64,000 nucleotides of DNA from Watersipora subatra (taxonomy: Eukaryota; Bryozoa; Gymnolaemata; Cheilostomatida; Watersiporidae): NCBI RefSeq assembly GCF_963576615.1, contig NC_088715.1:57026690-57090689 (forward strand). The letters are read 5' to 3'. The translations under genes were made by a program, and so were the position numbers. Shown here one piece after another: positions 55,298-64,000 of the stretch (within the stretch, counting starts at the first letter, position 1; each line of letters starts with the position of its first letter). The notes under the pieces were generated by a model. It searched no databases. It was not told where the DNA came from and worked only from the letters and a program-made list of their open reading frames with translations.

Positions 55298-56229
55298 GTC
55301 TTTTAGCATGTAAATTATAGTGTTTTTGTATCTTCTGTTAATATTTATGCTGTTGTTTTTTGGGCTATCTGGAACTGTAGGGGCTGAGAAACTAATGTTT
55401 CTTCTGTTACAGGTGTTACTGTCCTACATCTCCGACCAAACATCCTCTGAGATGGGCTTGTTAGATAGCCTTGCATTGGAGTGTTCTTCATTTCCCAAAT
55501 AGCCATTGTTATGTCAGATCTGTCTTCTTTGCATTTTGCCCTGACTGTCTTAGCCGCCTTTACAGCTCTTTCAGCCTTGTAATTTGCATTATGGTGATGA
55601 GGTGATAACATGGAGTGCTCAAATTCACATTTGGTTTTAAAGAGCTGGAATTCATTTGCTAAAAAATGAGGATCTGCATCTGTGACAACATATCGTGGTA
55701 TTCCAAACCTTATGAAATGGCGCTTCGGCTTTTCTATAATGCTGCGCATCGTCATGCTTTGTATAAAGTCAACCTCCCACCAATTGCTGTAGTAATCCAC
55801 TGTTATTAAGCAGTCATTTCCATTCCATTGAAACAAGTCTGTGCCAACTCTTCACCATGGCCCTTCTATGTGGTTAGTCATTAGTGGTTCTGTGTGCTGG
55901 ACTCTTGAGTATGTGTTACACATTGTACACTTTCCTACCGAGTGTTCTATGTCTGTCTTCATCTGAGGCCAGTATACTGCTTCTCGTGCTCGTCGCAGAA
56001 TGCTATCTACCCCTGGGTGTGAGCTATGTAGGTTAGCCAGGTCACTCTGTTGCAGTGAATGAAAAACTATCAAAGGCTCACCCGTTAATAACAGCCCTTC
56101 TGATATAGATAGCTCATCGCTCATTGAGTAGAACTGTTGGGTGCAGCTTGGTGTATCTTGTTTGCTCGCTGGCCAACCTACTTCAACCATCCTTGTTAAC
56201 TGGGCCATCACTGGATCCTGTAGTGTCAT
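55298..56229 (-). pseudogene. Gypsy H2C2 finger and integrase core
   Basis: 56229-55852: HSSHPGVDSIL .. CTMCNTY, the H2C2 zinc finger. 55836-55345: integrase core with VDYYSNWWEV (first Asp), VVTDADPHFLANEF (second Asp) and AERAVKAAK (Glu). One frame break separates the two pieces. Catalytic DDE residues are all present. Confidence 0.92.
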
Positions 56230-56960
56230 TTGAGCCTGCCAGATGTACCACGCTGTTGACTCTCGAGAATATGTCTGTGGAAGCTGAAGACGTTTCGTTG
56301 AAGTATGCTAAAGATATCATATCGGCTATGTGTAACAGATTTCCCATTTTATGTTCCAGGATAATGTCATATTGTAAAAGCCTCATCATCTTAGCTTGAA
56401 GTCTCTTTGGGGCCATAGCCAATGGTTTCTTGAGGATTGTCTCCAGAGGCTTGGGATCAAGATGAACGTTTGTAACTCTTCCATATGTGTATTGATGGAA
56501 TATTCCCATTGCAAAAACTACAGCTAAGCACTCTTTTTCTATTTGTCCATAATGTTGTTCATGTTTGATAAAGCTCTACTTTCATAAGCTAGCGGCCTAT
56601 CTTCGTGCATGATCACTGCTCCTAATCCCTTGCTAGGTGCATCACACTCAACCAACAGTGGTAATTTAGGGTTATAAAAGGCCAGTATCGATGCTTGTGA
56701 CACCAGCTTCTTCAGTTCAGCCATAGCAGCCTCATGTTCAGGCTTTCACTTCTATGACTCCGAGGTTTAAAGCCTCCTTACTGGTTCTGCAACCATGAAT
56801 AAATGTGGTAAAAACTTTTATAAATAGCCAATGCTGCCTAATATGCGCTGAATGCTGAATCCCCTTATCAGTAGGGTTCTTCATGTCCAGAAGGGCCTCT
56901 CATTTACCTGGATCAGGTTTCAGGCTCTCGCGGGTCACTAGATGACCAATAAATTTTAAT
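56183..56960 (-). pseudogene. Gypsy RT thumb/connection and RNase H
   Basis: LKFIGHLVTRESLKPDPGK at about 56900-56960 is the RT connection; then CDAPSKGLGAVIM and PLAYESRALS (RNase H, catalytic Asp present) at 56539-56724, and the RNase H remainder to 56183. At least two stops or frame changes. Confidence 0.9.
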
Positions 56961-59882
56961 GATTGCTGTATCTATATGGGTCGCTAATTCGGTAAGCGGG
57001 GTTAACTCGCATGTATTGAATTTGCGTAATAGCGATTGCAAGTTAGTAAACTCAATCCCACATGCATTTGTTGTGTTTTGAAAATTACATTTATTTAGGC
57101 CAATCAAGAATGTTCTTTCAAAATCTGAACTCTGTTTAATGAATAGAAGCTTAAAACAGCCCAAATTTGCCTTGCGAAGCCATTGCTATGCAAACCTGAA
57201 ATAATAAAACATGGCGTCGCATAAGTCGAACGTGCGTTTTTTTTCATTGACGCGATTGATAATAAAGAAATAAATAATATCTTCGAGGAATACTTCGGCA
57301 ATGTAACTGATGCAGAATCATCTGATAAAGAGGAAGGTTTTGATGTGGATGATGTTCCGTGTTCGATCGATGCTGAAGATAATTATGAAGAGCTAATTGC
57401 GCGGTTAGGAGAGCAAGAAGCCGTTAGAGTTCAGACTGCGTTAGGAAATTTCCTTCACGAAAGTGAACTTCACGCTGGTAACAAAAAATTCTACCTTCCC
57501 AACCACTGTTCCTGTAAATTGGGTCCAGAAGGCTCCAAGTGTATACTTCAAATCGAGAACAATAAAATTAGCCTCTGCAGATATGACTGCTTTGAACTAT
57601 CCAGTACTGAGTTAGAATTGCTATCTTAGCAAAGATTAATTAAATGCGGATTTCATGCTAGTAGGCACACAGTTTCTACAAAAGGAGCTAGTAATATACT
57701 TAGACAGAAAGCTAGAACTGAGTATAAACACTATAGTAAGCCAGTATGCATGACTTATGTTTGCATATATGCACACTATATGTGTCGACATGCTGGAGAA
57801 GATCGAAAATCACTACAAGTTGGTCCGGTCAATCATTCCAAGGAAGCTAAATCGTTCTAATGCTGAATTTTTTTCATCTAAAAGCTAAAGCATCTTTTAA
57901 TGCTAAATTTTTAAAAGTCGTCATCTCTAGTTTTAAACGACTGTAGAAGTTGCTGTTCCCTGGAGTACGCTGCTGTAAACCAATGTCAGATCTGTGCTGG
58001 ACTTGTCAGCGGGACAACACCGTTATTTACCAGTAAGTATGCCACTGTTTGCTACTACAGTCTAATGTTTGATGTAGCTAAATCTTGAATTATCTTTATA
58101 AAAGACTTTTTAGTGTGCTTCTATACAATAATTTAATTTTCAGTCTGTGCTATGATTTAATAATCAATTATTTTCATATCAATTTTTGTGGTGTTAAATG
58201 TTTGGTGTTGTTTACTGTAGAAGTGCATGTAAATCTGATGAAGAAAAAGAAGCAGTCTTGAAGCAACAGGAAGCTCATCTAACAGTTGCCTCCCAGGCTA
58301 GATTAAATTACAGAGATACGATAGTTACAGCTAAATGAAAAAATACATGCACATTTCATTTGATGTGGCGCAACAAGTGCATTATTCATCAAATCCATTA
58401 CAGACAAGACCTGTATATTTCAAGTCACCAAGAAAGTGTGCGATATTTGGAGTCTCAGATGAATTCCTACCTCGTCAGACAAACTACCTAGTTGATGAGG
58501 CGATTAGTATAGGCAAAGAGTGCAACAGTGTGATATCCTATCTGCATCACTACTTGGAGACAAACCAGTATGACAGCGCTAAAAATTCCCTGATCATACA
58601 TGCAGATAATTGCGCAGGACAAATAAAAACAATTACATGCTGATGTACCTGGCTTGGAGAGTGGCTAAAGGCTTTCATCAAAGAGTTGAGTTAAATTCTA
58701 TGATAGCGGGACACACAAAGTTTGGGCCTGATTTCTTTTTTAGAATATAAAATAAAAGATACCGAAAAGAGTTTGTTTCGTTGTTATATGAAATAAAAGA
58801 CTGTATTGAAAGATCTTCTACTCTTAATTTGGGAGTCTTTGTTGGCTCACAAAATGGAAAAGTCTTTGTGCCTACGTACGGTTGGAGCTCATACCTGCAA
58901 ACCTACTACAGAAAAATTCCAGGAGTCAAAACAGCACATCAGTTTGTATTTGATAGTAAATCAACAGAAAATGTAACAATTAAACAGTTCAGCCATTCAA
59001 CCCTTGGTACTACACAACCCTTCAATACAAAACCAATCCACAACTCCATTTCTGACCAGCTGACGCCACTTGGATTGCCAGTTGATTGACAGCATTACCT
59101 GTACAACAATATAAGAAAATTTCTTAAGGGGCATTGCCGAGACTCAATTTGTCCTCTGGTGAAAATACCGATAACTCTCTCCAACACCTCAGATGCATTT
59201 AGTATGGACCAGTGGCTATCTAAACGATGGAAGAAATATTAACAGTGAAGTAGCCAAAACCAGCAACATATTTCACCCTTTAATTTTGATCCTATATAGA
59301 TTATTACTAATATGAATCATTACTAATGGGAAGATTTTAATTGAACTCGTGAGATTTAAAATTAAGTTTTATTGTATTGCCTATAAGGTGAAAGGCATTT
59401 TTATTTTCCATGTTACCATATTCTTGTGCAATAACAAATTGAATTTTTTGCAGTCAGCAAAATCTGGTTATCAAATTGTAGCTAATATTATCTATAGATG
59501 TTGAATATTTACAACTTTTTAATTTAGATATTCAGATTCAGCATAAAATTCTGTGCTAGAATCTATGTATTTGTGTCATTACGGCTGAATTTAGTAGTAG
59601 TTGCTATGGTGATTCTAACTGTAAACAACTACATTTAGTTACATGACTCAAAACTTGTAGGGCGATTTTCTCGGATTCGTGTTTCAACTGTTTTAAAAAT
59701 GTTTATGTAGAATTTTGACTAAAAAATCAGTTCTAGTCAACGTAAAAACAAAACCTTTTCTGCAGGGAATTGTGTAGGTTTTCCTTTGTTAAGCTGAGCT
59801 ACTATCTAAATTTTGATAATTTCCAACTTGACCCCACCTTCTTAGATCATGACCCATATACACTTGTCCGTATTCAACTTTA
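56961..59882 (+). mobile_element. Repeat-borne gene element inserted in the Gypsy RT (DUF7869-like)
   Basis: The Gypsy frame breaks after RLDAFTQRC (about 59890) and resumes at LKFIGHLV (about 56960). Everything between is foreign and carries one plus-strand gene. TATATGGGTC occurs near the left edge (56973) and inverted near the right edge (about 59855), hinting at terminal repeats, but I cannot fix the boundaries or a target duplication. Confidence 0.7.
57211..59242 (+). pseudogene. DUF7869-family-like gene with one intron, degraded
   Basis: Starts MASHKSNVRFF; an acidic N-terminal region (DAESSDKEEG); a Cys-containing segment; SDLCWTCQRDN just before a 188-bp GT-AG intron (58033-58220); then MHISFDVAQQVHY, YFKSPRKCAIFGV, QTNYLVDEA, IHADNCAGQ and AGHTKFGPD, ending WKKY-stop. 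These words characterise a family of transposon-like uncharacterised proteins (DUF7869 type) abundant in molluscs and cnidarians; function unknown. The conserved Asp in HADNCAGQ recalls RNase H-fold catalytic sites, which is only inference. Frameshifts near 57240, 58335 and 58630 and stops at 57627, 58749 (TAA) and 59087 (TGA, probably from CGA) disable it. Confidence 0.75.
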
Positions 59883-59884
59883 TG

Positions 59885-59995
59885 GGTCACTCAACATCTC
59901 TGAGTAAATGCATCAAGTCTTTTGTCGTGCTCTGACACATCAGCTCCAAATATCAGAATATCATCTGCAACACAGACAACTCCTTTCATAGATTC
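59885..59995 (-). pseudogene. Gypsy RT catalytic box segment
   Basis: Encodes GVVCVADDILIFG, the x-x-DD box of Gypsy RT, followed by EHDKRLDAF. Upstream it is joined to sequence from another retroelement (see 60000-60420), so the palm motif B region is missing. Confidence 0.85.
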
Positions 59996-59999
59996 ATAG

Positions 60000-60420
60000 G
60001 TTGTAAGATCGGTGATCTTCTGAAGCTTGGCAACTAATTCTAGCTTATCTATCCACACACCGAAGTCTTCACCTTTCCTGTTTTCATAGCATTTGATCAA
60101 GTCTGATAATTTCACAGGCATTAGCTGGAGCCGAAATAGCTTGTAGCGTGTTGGTCAGAATATTCAACTCAACTCTTTATTTACTCACAAGGCTCAACAA
60201 CACTACTGTACACTATTCAAGCAAATTTACAACTGACTGCAAAATTATTCATCAACACTAATAACAGATAATATGTGGTTACAGCACAAAGACATGATTA
60301 CAGCACATAGAGATAAAAACAAATAATACAGGCTAGCAAAACAGCATGTGTAGTTACATAGCAATGACTATTCACAACCATTATGTACTTGCAATTTCAA
60401 GGCATTTACCATTAATTATT
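60000..60420 (-). mobile_element. Foreign retroelement fragment (LTR/leader plus gag start) inside the Gypsy RT
   Basis: A minus-strand start at 60121 (MPVKLSDLIKCYENRKG) continues through WIDKLELVAKLQKITDL, which looks like the N terminus of a gag of a different Gypsy lineage. It is preceded by about 300 noncoding bases as in an LTR and leader. The frame then runs straight into the host element's RT box at about 59995. Confidence 0.55.
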
Positions 60421-60424
60421 CACA

Positions 60425-60908
60425 TCACCAATGGAGTTGCCATTGTTGTTAGTTTGCTACTTCCTTCATCGAGTGTCACATGCCAGTATCCTTCAAAAAG
60501 GCCTACTTTTGAAAATACTTTGGCACGATTTAGTTTTGGCAGAATGTCTTCTAAGGTAGTTGTAAGATATTTTTCTCTCATCAAAGCTTTGTTGAGAGGT
60601 TGTAATCGATACCGATACGAATCTTGCCATTTTCTATGTTCTCACAGCCATTTGAGTGGCTGGGAGAACAACCACTCAGTGGCCTCTTTCACTGGCTTCA
60701 GCTCTCCTTTATTTACCATGTCATCTAGACTCTTTTTCACCCTTTCCTGAAGAGCAATCCGGACCCTACGAGGTGCACATTGTCCAGGTTGAACAGTATT
60801 GTCTAGATGTAGCTTCGCATCGCCCTCCATTTTTCCCAAACCTCTGTCAAATATGTCAAAAGCATTTACCTTTTGTATACGTTCAGAGTCTATAGTGAGT
60901 AGCTGCAT
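60425..60908 (-). pseudogene. Gypsy RT N-terminal region
   Basis: Encodes the linker (CAPRRVRIALQERVK .. GELKPVKEATEW) and RT fingers/palm (ENGKIRIGID, EDILPKLNRAKVFSKV, LFEGYWHVTLDEG). Motif A reads KVGLFEGYW where Asp is expected after Val, so the first catalytic Asp is lost to Gly. Confidence 0.88.
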
Positions 60909-61191
60909 TCTTGCTAGGTGTTAGTCTAGCATTCATTCTGCATACAGGTGTTAGGTCCTCATTTGTTACAATAAAACGTATCAGATATCCTTGCCCATTT
61001 GCTGGGTTAGTTATATGTAACATGGTTTCACCAGCAGGCACAACGATATTACCATTGTAAACCTTCAATCTCATCCCTGTTGTTTGCATAGGTTTGCTTG
61101 TATTTCTAATCAATTCTTTAGGAATGACTGACACTGTGACTCCACAATCTATGTACAACTTTGTAGTTTCATGTTGTGCCCCTATCTTCAT
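60883..61191 (-). pseudogene. Gypsy aspartic protease
   Basis: Retropepsin-like domain: active-site motif YIDCGVTVSVIP (Asp-Cys-Gly where many families have Asp-Ser/Thr-Gly; Asp-Cys-Gly also occurs in some Gypsy lineages). Confidence 0.8.
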
Positions 61192-61513
61192 AGCAGCATA
61201 TAGTGGTCTACCATTGTTTGAGTTTAACTGAAATACCTCATGATAGCCATGGTTGCTGTCGGTGTCATAATCAGCGTCTTATGATGTGACCATGTTCACT
61301 TCCTAAGATTTGCATACCTTTGCAAAGTGGTTTCGACCTTCACACAAATTACACTTTTTTCCATATGCAAAACACTTCCCCTTCACACGTTACGAGCCAC
61401 AGTATCTACAGTCTGTTATGAATTTCTCTGTCCTGTTTGGGTTTTGTGATGCTCGATCTTGATAAGTGGAGCTATTACCTCTCTTGTACTGCTGAGTTAC
61501 TCGATTAACTTCC

Positions 61514-62070
61514 CTAGTCAGAATTTCCAGATATCACCGGAATTTGTGGCGTTGCAGCTTCATAAGTCCTACTAGTATCTATGCATTGCATCAGTGGAAG
61601 ATCTTTAGTTCTTAAAAGCTGTTGTTTCGCTTGCTCATCAATAATACCTAGCACTATCCTATTCATTAGTAGTGAGTCCCTTGAACAGTCACAAAAGTTA
61701 AAGTTGTCTGCTAGCTTTCTGAGAGCAATGATATAAGTCTCCATTGACTCACCCTCTTTCTGACTACCCGTGATAAACTTATGTTTCAAAAGTTTCATTT
61801 CCATCACCCTCAACCTTACCTTCTATAGTGTCCAGGACATTTTCCACATTTACTGTCGCTGGTGCCTAACGCCTGCCATACAGTTCATTCCCATCCCACC
61901 CCAATGTGCTCATAAGAACAGCAACTTGGTAAGCATCTGTGCGCCCAGGCACATTAGCTGCAAGCCTAGTGGCTGTTGCATAATAATTCCAAACATTTCT
62001 TCAAACAGTCAAAGTCTGAGCATCCTCCTCATTGTGTCTCAGTTTCAAGGGTTCGGGGGCTGGTACACGT
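61514..62070 (-). pseudogene. Gypsy gag
   Basis: 61514-61813 encodes KHKFITGSQKEGES and ETYIIALRKLADNFNF, typical of the Gypsy gag capsid end; upstream, interrupted by stops, ATRLAANVPGRTDA and VAVLMSTLGWDG continue the gag. A Cys knuckle region (61300-61440) is only weakly readable. Confidence 0.8.
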
Positions 62071-62144
62071 ACATCGGTTATTGTTACAGCTCTGAAAGTG
62101 CTCTCATCAGAAGAACGTAAAAAACCGATTATAGGGGAAAGTCC

Positions 62145-62163
62145 AAAACAATCGCTGCCAGCA
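62145..62163 (-). promoter_or_regulatory. Probable primer-binding region of the Gypsy element
   Basis: On the minus strand the LTR ends ...TTAACA and is followed by TGCTGGCAGCGATTG. TGGCAGCG-type sequences are known as primer sites in some Gypsy elements; the exact tRNA cannot be named. Confidence 0.5.
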
Positions 62164-62310
62164 TGTTAATTGTGGACGGGTTGGATTAATAAATAATTCA
62201 GAACATTTGCTTGTGAGTATCATGCCTACTACCGGAAAAAGCGTCATCTGGAAGTTGGTCTGTTTTAATGACATTTTGAAATAAAAAAATAATCAACTGA
62301 TATATAAACA
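62164..62310 (-). repeat. 5' LTR of the Gypsy element (147 bp)
   Basis: Bounded by TGTTAATTG on the left and TATATAAACA on the right (plus strand), so it starts TG and ends CA on either strand as LTRs do. Matches 52348-52496, with clear divergence, especially in the last 30 bases. Confidence 0.85.
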
Positions 62311-62849
62311 GCGTTATTACTCTTTTCTGAGTTATGCTACTACATTGGGTTGTGTAGTTTCTCTGTGAACTACTTGGTTGTTTAGGGCAAGCCTCAAGAA
62401 GTTCAAAGGATAGCTATCAATATGTCAGATGTGTTCTAAAAAAAGAAGAATATGCTTGTGGTATATGCAAGGAATGCTATGAGTTGGGTGTCTAGGGGTA
62501 GTCTGTAATCCTTTGTGGTAAGCTTTGTCTGTTCAAAAGCTTTGCTTGCTAGTTCTTTCTTCTTCCTTATGGCTGCTCTGGTGTTCAGCAGGTTCAAAAT
62601 ATTTGAATTTTTTTATTCAGTTTTGGTTTCTTTAGAAATGGTGTATTCCTTGATTTTTTCGTAGATAATAATCAGATTTCTCTTCTTCGTAATTGCAGCT
62701 GTGTTTGCCTTTGTCTTTTCTAGGGCCTTTGTGCAATTTTTTTGCAAACCCGTAATATCATCCCTATTTTGCAGTGGTAAAAGTTCCAGTTCTCAAATTA
62801 TTGATGTGCTTTTGATCTGCCATGTGCATGGGCAGTTATGGTCTGTTAT
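62311..62849. other. Stretch between the Gypsy LTR and the hAT element
   Basis: The minus strand has a Lys/Thr-rich reading with stops around 62600-62800 that may be an old mobile-element gene. I cannot assign it. Confidence 0.3.
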
Positions 62850-63960
62850 TAGAGTTGCACCACGATTATAAAAATTAATCGCGATTAATAACTAGCCTGA
62901 ACCAGTTAATCTTCGATTACTCTTAGAATTAATCTTGCAAAAACCTGCATATTCAAAAACAAATAATACAGCTACATATAAATTAATTATATTTGAGACA
63001 ATTGTTAGCAGGAGTACGTGTTATGTACAATGTACATAAGTTACAATGTAATAATTATTATGAGTATGAAAACAGTCTATGAAAGTCTATGATCAAGTCA
63101 GCCAAGAGCTGAGGCAGCACAGTTTATTCACATTATCCGAATAAAGAGATGCCCTCTTACATGCAATATTGCCAGCTTTAGAGAATAGCCACTCGTAGGA
63201 GACAGTAGTTACTGTAGTAGTTATTGTCTGCGGCAGCTGGTGATGATTTCGGCGCGGTTGGATGAGAATTGGTTAAATTATATCTTAATGATAATGTGCT
63301 GTGGTGGTAGGCAAATTCTTTGTGGCATATAGTGCGCTTCGCTTTCTTGTTTACGCTTCCAACAAGGTACAGAAATGCGCTACCTAGTATGGAAGACATT
63401 TTCCTGCTTTCATGTTCCAATAAAGTGTCAATCTTATATTACTGATACGGTATTCTAAAGCTGAAATATGAGTGTGATTATTTTGAAAAATGAAAATACA
63501 TGTATAATTTACTTGAGAAAGTTTTTAAAAATAAACAGAAAATAGACTGAGATACACGTATTAAATAATACTTAAATCGCTTTTGTTACTATTACCTAGA
63601 AACATGTTCGAACAGCTAACAACATGACCGCTTATGGCTAGATCGGCACTGTGCTTGTGCATTGTATTGTATAAACAAGTTTAATTTGACTAACTTTGTG
63701 TTTTCATAGTTGAGTGCAAAATGATTGTGGTTGTATATAATTGGTAAGAAAGGGTGCTTGTCATAATATTTATTTGTTAGTAAATTAAATGGTAGTATCC
63801 CGCGATGTTATTGTTATATATTGAATAATACAAAGGAACCACATCATGATCACCACCTCGGTTGTATTTTATTTGAGGATTAATTGACTCAACTCAGTTA
63901 ATCGTGTATTTGTATTGATCACGTTAATCGTTTAATTAACGCGATCATTGCGCAGCTCTA
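62850..63960. mobile_element. hAT element (1111 bp) with perfect 8-bp target duplication
   Basis: Ends TAGAGTTGCACCACGAT and the inverted ATCATTGCGCAGCTCTA; TCTGTTAT flanks both ends exactly (62842-62849 and 63961-63968). Near the ends are TTAATCG/CGATTAA words. It keeps a remnant BED-finger exon, so it derives from an autonomous hAT by internal deletion. Confidence 0.93.
63178..63420 (-). pseudogene. Remnant BED zinc-finger of hAT transposase
   Basis: The segment ICHKEFAYHHSTLSLRYNL followed by SHP resembles the BED finger typical of hAT transposases (CxKEF..STSSLRYHL..HP). One Cys of the first pair and one His appear replaced (Arg, Asn), so zinc binding is probably lost. The 80-residue frame ends soon after, and no catalytic domain follows. 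Confidence 0.75.
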
Positions 63961-64000
63961 TCTGTTATATATTTGTGTATTTTTGAGTTGTCTGTTGTAA

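Larger units (their letters stand above)
52348..62310 (-). mobile_element. Ty3/Gypsy LTR retrotransposon, near full length, with three later disruptions
   Basis: Order on the minus strand: 5' LTR (62164-62310), primer-site region, gag, protease, reverse transcriptase, RNase H, H2C2 finger, integrase, integrase C-terminal tail, polypurine tract, 3' LTR (about 52348-52496). This is Gypsy order (integrase last). Interrupted by a piggyBac element (53059-55293), a plus-strand DUF7869-like gene element (about 56961-59882) and a foreign retroelement fragment (about 60000-60420). It is inactive: many stops and frameshifts. Confidence 0.92.

Noticed and set aside
60346..60750. Plus-strand 134-codon frame as a gene
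   Set aside because: It lies antisense to the Gypsy RT, which has clear motifs on the minus strand.

Overview
This window is a piece of an AT-rich, intron-bearing animal nuclear genome with a very high load of transposons and minisatellites. A lophotrochozoan invertebrate such as a mollusc or bryozoan seems most likely, judged from the mix of repeat families and the gene structures; I cannot name the species. There are only two genes that look like intact host genes, both on the minus strand. A 200-base run of N (23913-24112) is an assembly gap inside a CT-rich array.

Host genes. (1) An intronless GT10 alpha-1,3-fucosyltransferase at 6163-7452, a type II Golgi membrane enzyme. (2) A Rubicon (RUBCN) orthologue, which I assembled by eye from 21 coding exons between 48957 and 20838. 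All splice sites are GT-AG, all exon phases agree, and the total is 2478 nt (825 codons plus stop). It has an N-terminal RUN domain (exons 1-4), a serine-rich linker (exons 5-12) and a C-terminal cysteine-rich Rubicon homology domain (exons 12-21). The gene covers nearly half the window because its introns hold much of the repeat content.

Layout. 1-6162: intergenic, with an 11-bp minisatellite and a poly-G run. 6163-7452: fucosyltransferase. 7644-10327: a TA-flanked inverted-repeat element with a hAT element (8951-9889) nested in it. 11348-11889: a second short hAT element. 12818-13170: a 60-bp minisatellite. 13780-16363: two Helitron-like elements. 20222-20651: a 39-bp minisatellite just past the RUBCN stop. 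20838-48957: RUBCN with intronic pogo-like elements, a 20-bp palindromic satellite, a CT array, a LINE, another inverted-repeat element, several minisatellites, a third hAT element and a tRNA-Ile-like pseudogene. 49900-50340: an old LINE fragment. 52348-62310: a Ty3/Gypsy LTR retrotransposon in minus orientation whose coding region was broken by a piggyBac element, by a plus-strand repeat-borne gene resembling the DUF7869 family, and by a fragment of a foreign retroelement. 62850-63960: a fourth hAT element with perfect 8-bp target duplications.

I found no evidence for a wholly new biological system. The most informative structures are the complete RUBCN gene model, the precisely dissectable nest of elements at 52-62 kb, the spliced DUF7869-like gene, and the self-complementary 20-bp array beside the CT array.
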